A DNA stretch of 64,000 bases from Thermohalobaculum sp963822985 (GTDB taxonomy: Bacteria > Pseudomonadota > Alphaproteobacteria > Rhodobacterales > Rhodobacteraceae): assembly GCA_963822985.1 (NCBI GenBank), contig CAWGJU010000003.1, forward strand, positions 62,001 to 126,000. Reading direction: 5' to 3'. The notes beneath the pieces are model-generated. The model made no database searches. It saw only the letters and a program-made list of their open reading frames with translations, and was not told the origin of the DNA. The position numbers and the translations under genes were made by a program. Below are positions 62,083 through 64,000 of the stretch, piece by piece. The stretch's first letter is position 1. Every line of letters starts with the position of its first letter.

Positions 62083-63541
62083 ATGGACCCGCGCAACGAT
62101 GCCGCCACCACGTCCGGCACAAAGTCCGGCACTCAATCCGGCACCGAGCCCGTCCGGACGCGGACCGAGACCGACAGCTTCGGGCCGCTCGAGGTGCCGG
62201 CCAACCGGTACTGGGGTGCCCAGACCCAGCGCTCGATCATGAACTTTCCGATCGGCGGCGAGCGCCAGCCCGTCGCCATCGTCCGCGCGCTCGGCGTCAT
62301 CAAGCTGGCCGCGGCGCGGGCCAATATGGAGCAGGGCCTGCTCGACGCCCGGCTCGGCGAGGCCATCGTCGAGGCGGCGCGCGAGGTGGTCGAGGGCGAG
62401 CTCGACGACCATTTCCCGCTCGTCGTGTGGCAGACCGGCAGCGGCACGCAGTCGAACATGAACGCCAACGAGGTGATCGCCAACCGCGCGATCGAGATCC
62501 TGGGCGGCGAGATCGGCTCCAAGACGCCGGTTCACCCGAACGACCACGTCAACAAGTCGCAATCCTCGAACGACACCTTCCCGACCGCGATGCACATCTC
62601 CGCGGCGCGAATCGGCGCACGACGTGCTGATCCCGGGCCTGGAAAGCTGGCGGCGGCGCTGGAGGACAAGGCGCGCGCCTTCGAGCACATCATCAAGATC
62701 GGCCGCACGCACACCCAGGACGCGACGCCGCTGACGCTCGGCCAGGAATTCGGCGGCTACGCCTTCCAGGTGCGGCAGGGCATCGGCCGGATCCGCTCGG
62801 CGCTGAAGAACATCTACTATCTGGCGCAGGGCGGCACGGCGGTCGGCACGGGCCTCAACACCAAAAAGGGGTTCGACGTGCTGGTGGCACGGCACATCGC
62901 CGAGATCAGCGAGCCTGCCCTTCGAGACGGCGCCGAACAAGTTCGAGGCGCTGGCAGCGCACGACGCGGTCGTCGAGATGTCGGGCGCGGTCAGGACAGT
63001 GGCGGCGAGCCTCTTCAAGATCGCCAACGACATCCGGCTGCTGGGCTCGGGCCCGCGTTGCGGCCTGGGCGAGCTGGTCCTGCCGGAGAACGAGCCCGGC
63101 TCGTCGATCATGCCGGGCAAGGTCAACCCGACCCAGGCCGAGGCGCTGACCCAGGTCTGCGCGCATGTCATGGGCAACGACGCCGCCATCGGCTTCGCCG
63201 GCAGCCAGGGCCATTTCGAGCTGAACGTCTACAAGCCGATGATGATCTACAACCTGCTGCAGGCGATGCAGCTGCTGGGCGATGCGGCGGCCGCCTTCAC
63301 CGACAATTGCGTCGCCGGCATCCAGGCCGACGAGGAGAGGATCGGCCGTCTGATGTGGGACAGCCTGATGCTGGTGACGGCGCTGGCGCCCGAGATCGGC
63401 TACGACAACGCGACGAAGGTGGCGAAGGCGGCCCACAAGAACCGCACGACGCTGAGGGAGGAAGCCGTCAAGCTCGGCTTCGTCGACGAAGCGACCTTCG
63501 ATCGGGTGGTGCAGCCCCAGGAGATGCTGGGGCCGAAATAG
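62083..63541 (+). CDS. fumC: Class II fumarate hydratase (frameshifted)
   Basis: Tetrameric fumarase of the TCA cycle, about 486 residues. The N-terminus carries a Thr/Ser/Gly extension (TSGTKSGTQSGT) before the family start. Conserved parts are RYWGAQTQRSI, WQTGSGTQSNMNANEVI, NDHVNKSQSSNDTFPTAMH, GRTHTQDATPLTLGQEFGG, and in the next frame SGAVRTVAASLFKIANDIR and the catalytic loop GSSIMPGKVNPTQ. A compensated double shift at about 62610-62645 replaces ESAHDVLIPGLE, and an extra base near 62925 shifts for good. The core is intact otherwise, so errors are likely. ATG 62083 follows GGGGAGAG. Confidence 0.85.
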
Positions 63542-63552
63542 GAGGCACGCGA

Positions 63553-63759
63553 ATGGCGCGCGTCGTCAACCTGCGCACCCGGCGCAAGCAGAAGGCCCGC
63601 GACGCGAAGCGGGACGAGACAGCCTCGGCGGGCCCGGCGCCCGGCGTGTCCCGGCTCGAGCAGGCGCGGGCCGAGGCCGAGAACCGGCTGCTGGGCCAGC
63701 GGCTCGAGGGACACCGGCTGGACAACCAGGAGCCGGACTCGGACACGGATGCCGGATGA
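63553..63759 (+). CDS. DUF4169 family small basic protein
   Basis: A 68-residue protein matching DUF4169: MARVVNLRTRRKQKARDAKR start, then a helix rich in Ala/Glu/Arg (RLEQARAEAENRLLGQRLEGHRLD) and an acidic tail. No known function. GGAGG precedes the ATG; it lies 11 bases after fumC and overlaps the next gene by 11 bases. A fumC-DUF4169-RHH arrangement is common in alphaproteobacteria. Confidence 0.85.
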   Translation: MARVVNLRTRRKQKARDAKRDETASAGPAPGVSRLEQARAEAENRLLGQRLEGHRLDNQEPDSDTDAG

Positions 63760-63973
63760 CCGCCCGGTCAAGCGCTCGCTGACGCTCAAGGGCCACCGGA
63801 CCTCCGTCAGCCTCGAAGCGGCGTTCTGGGACGAGTTCCGCCGCATCGCGCGCGACCGCGGCCGATCCGTCAATGTGCTCGCCGCCGAGCTGGACGCGGA
63901 CCGCACGCCGCCCGCCTCGCTGGCGAGCGCCATCCGACTGTTCGTTCTCCGTGAGGTGAAGAACGGGCAGTAG
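63749..63973 (+). CDS. Ribbon-helix-helix domain protein (RHH_4 type)
   Basis: A 74-residue putative DNA-binding protein. The beta-strand segment KRSLTLKGHRTSVSLEAAFW is followed by helices DEFRRIARDRGRSVNVLAAELD and LASAIRLFVLREVKN, the RHH_4 pattern. It starts inside the end of the DUF4169 gene, which implies coupled expression. It may regulate the fumC operon or act elsewhere; no target is known. The window ends 27 bases after its stop. Confidence 0.85.
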   Translation: MPDDRPVKRSLTLKGHRTSVSLEAAFWDEFRRIARDRGRSVNVLAAELDADRTPPASLASAIRLFVLREVKNGQ

Positions 63974-64000
63974 CGCAGTTGCGAAGCGGACCAACTAAAC

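Overview
The window is GC-rich, densely coding DNA from an alphaproteobacterium. The evidence is a permuted two-piece tmRNA gene (tag ANDNRAPVALAA) beside an alpha-type SspB, a CckA-type hybrid kinase, a GTTC-N7-GTTC LexA box before recA, a PDH operon whose E1-beta carries its own lipoyl domain with an ftsB-like gene upstream, and a psd-pssA-pmtA phosphatidylcholine cluster. A Rhodospirillales-like lineage is plausible, but the family cannot be fixed from the sequence alone.

Layout. 0-6.2 kb: end of queA, an MFS transporter, DUF924 and GNAT proteins, lpdA (E3), an amino-acid-oxidase-like flavoprotein and a RidA protein. 6.3-15 kb: a catabolic island with two RraA-family proteins flanking a ketopantoate-reductase-like gene, a DehI-like protein, a polytopic membrane protein, a GMC oxidoreductase, a TauD/TfdA dioxygenase and a LysR regulator. 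15.2-18.7 kb: psd, pssA and pmtA, then a truncated UbiG-like remnant, a small membrane protein and a DCC protein with an amber codon. 18.9-24 kb: a tctCBA solute transporter, then convergent minCDE. 24.2-34.4 kb: rsmB-like, cckA, recA, a SulP transporter, alaS and an EF-hand protein. 34.5-38.9 kb: ftsB-pdhA-pdhB-pdhC on the minus strand. 39.1-42.7 kb: a large repeat/VWA surface protein. 42.8-49.4 kb: oxidases, an enoyl-CoA hydratase, a thioesterase, a glyoxylate aminotransferase and a GlcD/Fe-S dehydrogenase. 49.5-56.2 kb: malonyl-CoA synthetase, class II DAHP synthase, a GlxA regulator, a thioesterase, a RidA protein and mmsA. 56.2-61 kb: a PRC-barrel protein, a tiny ORF with an exceptional ribosome site, an HWE hybrid kinase, an lpd-like oxidoreductase and tRNA-Val. 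61-64 kb: ssrA, sspB, fumC, a DUF4169 gene and a ribbon-helix-helix gene.

Many otherwise well-conserved genes are broken by single-base indels. They are densest at 41.5-48.8 kb, where about twenty fall in 7-8 kb. Protein similarity resumes exactly in the next frame each time, and housekeeping genes (pdhA, pssA, fumC) are affected. Sequencing or assembly error is therefore more likely than decay, and the whole spans are annotated as single genes with shift sites noted.

Themes that link genes: phospholipid synthesis (PS to PE to PC), pyruvate oxidation, trans-translation together with its proteolytic adaptor, cell division (minCDE, ftsB, cckA) and catabolism of organic acids, amino acids and glyoxylate.
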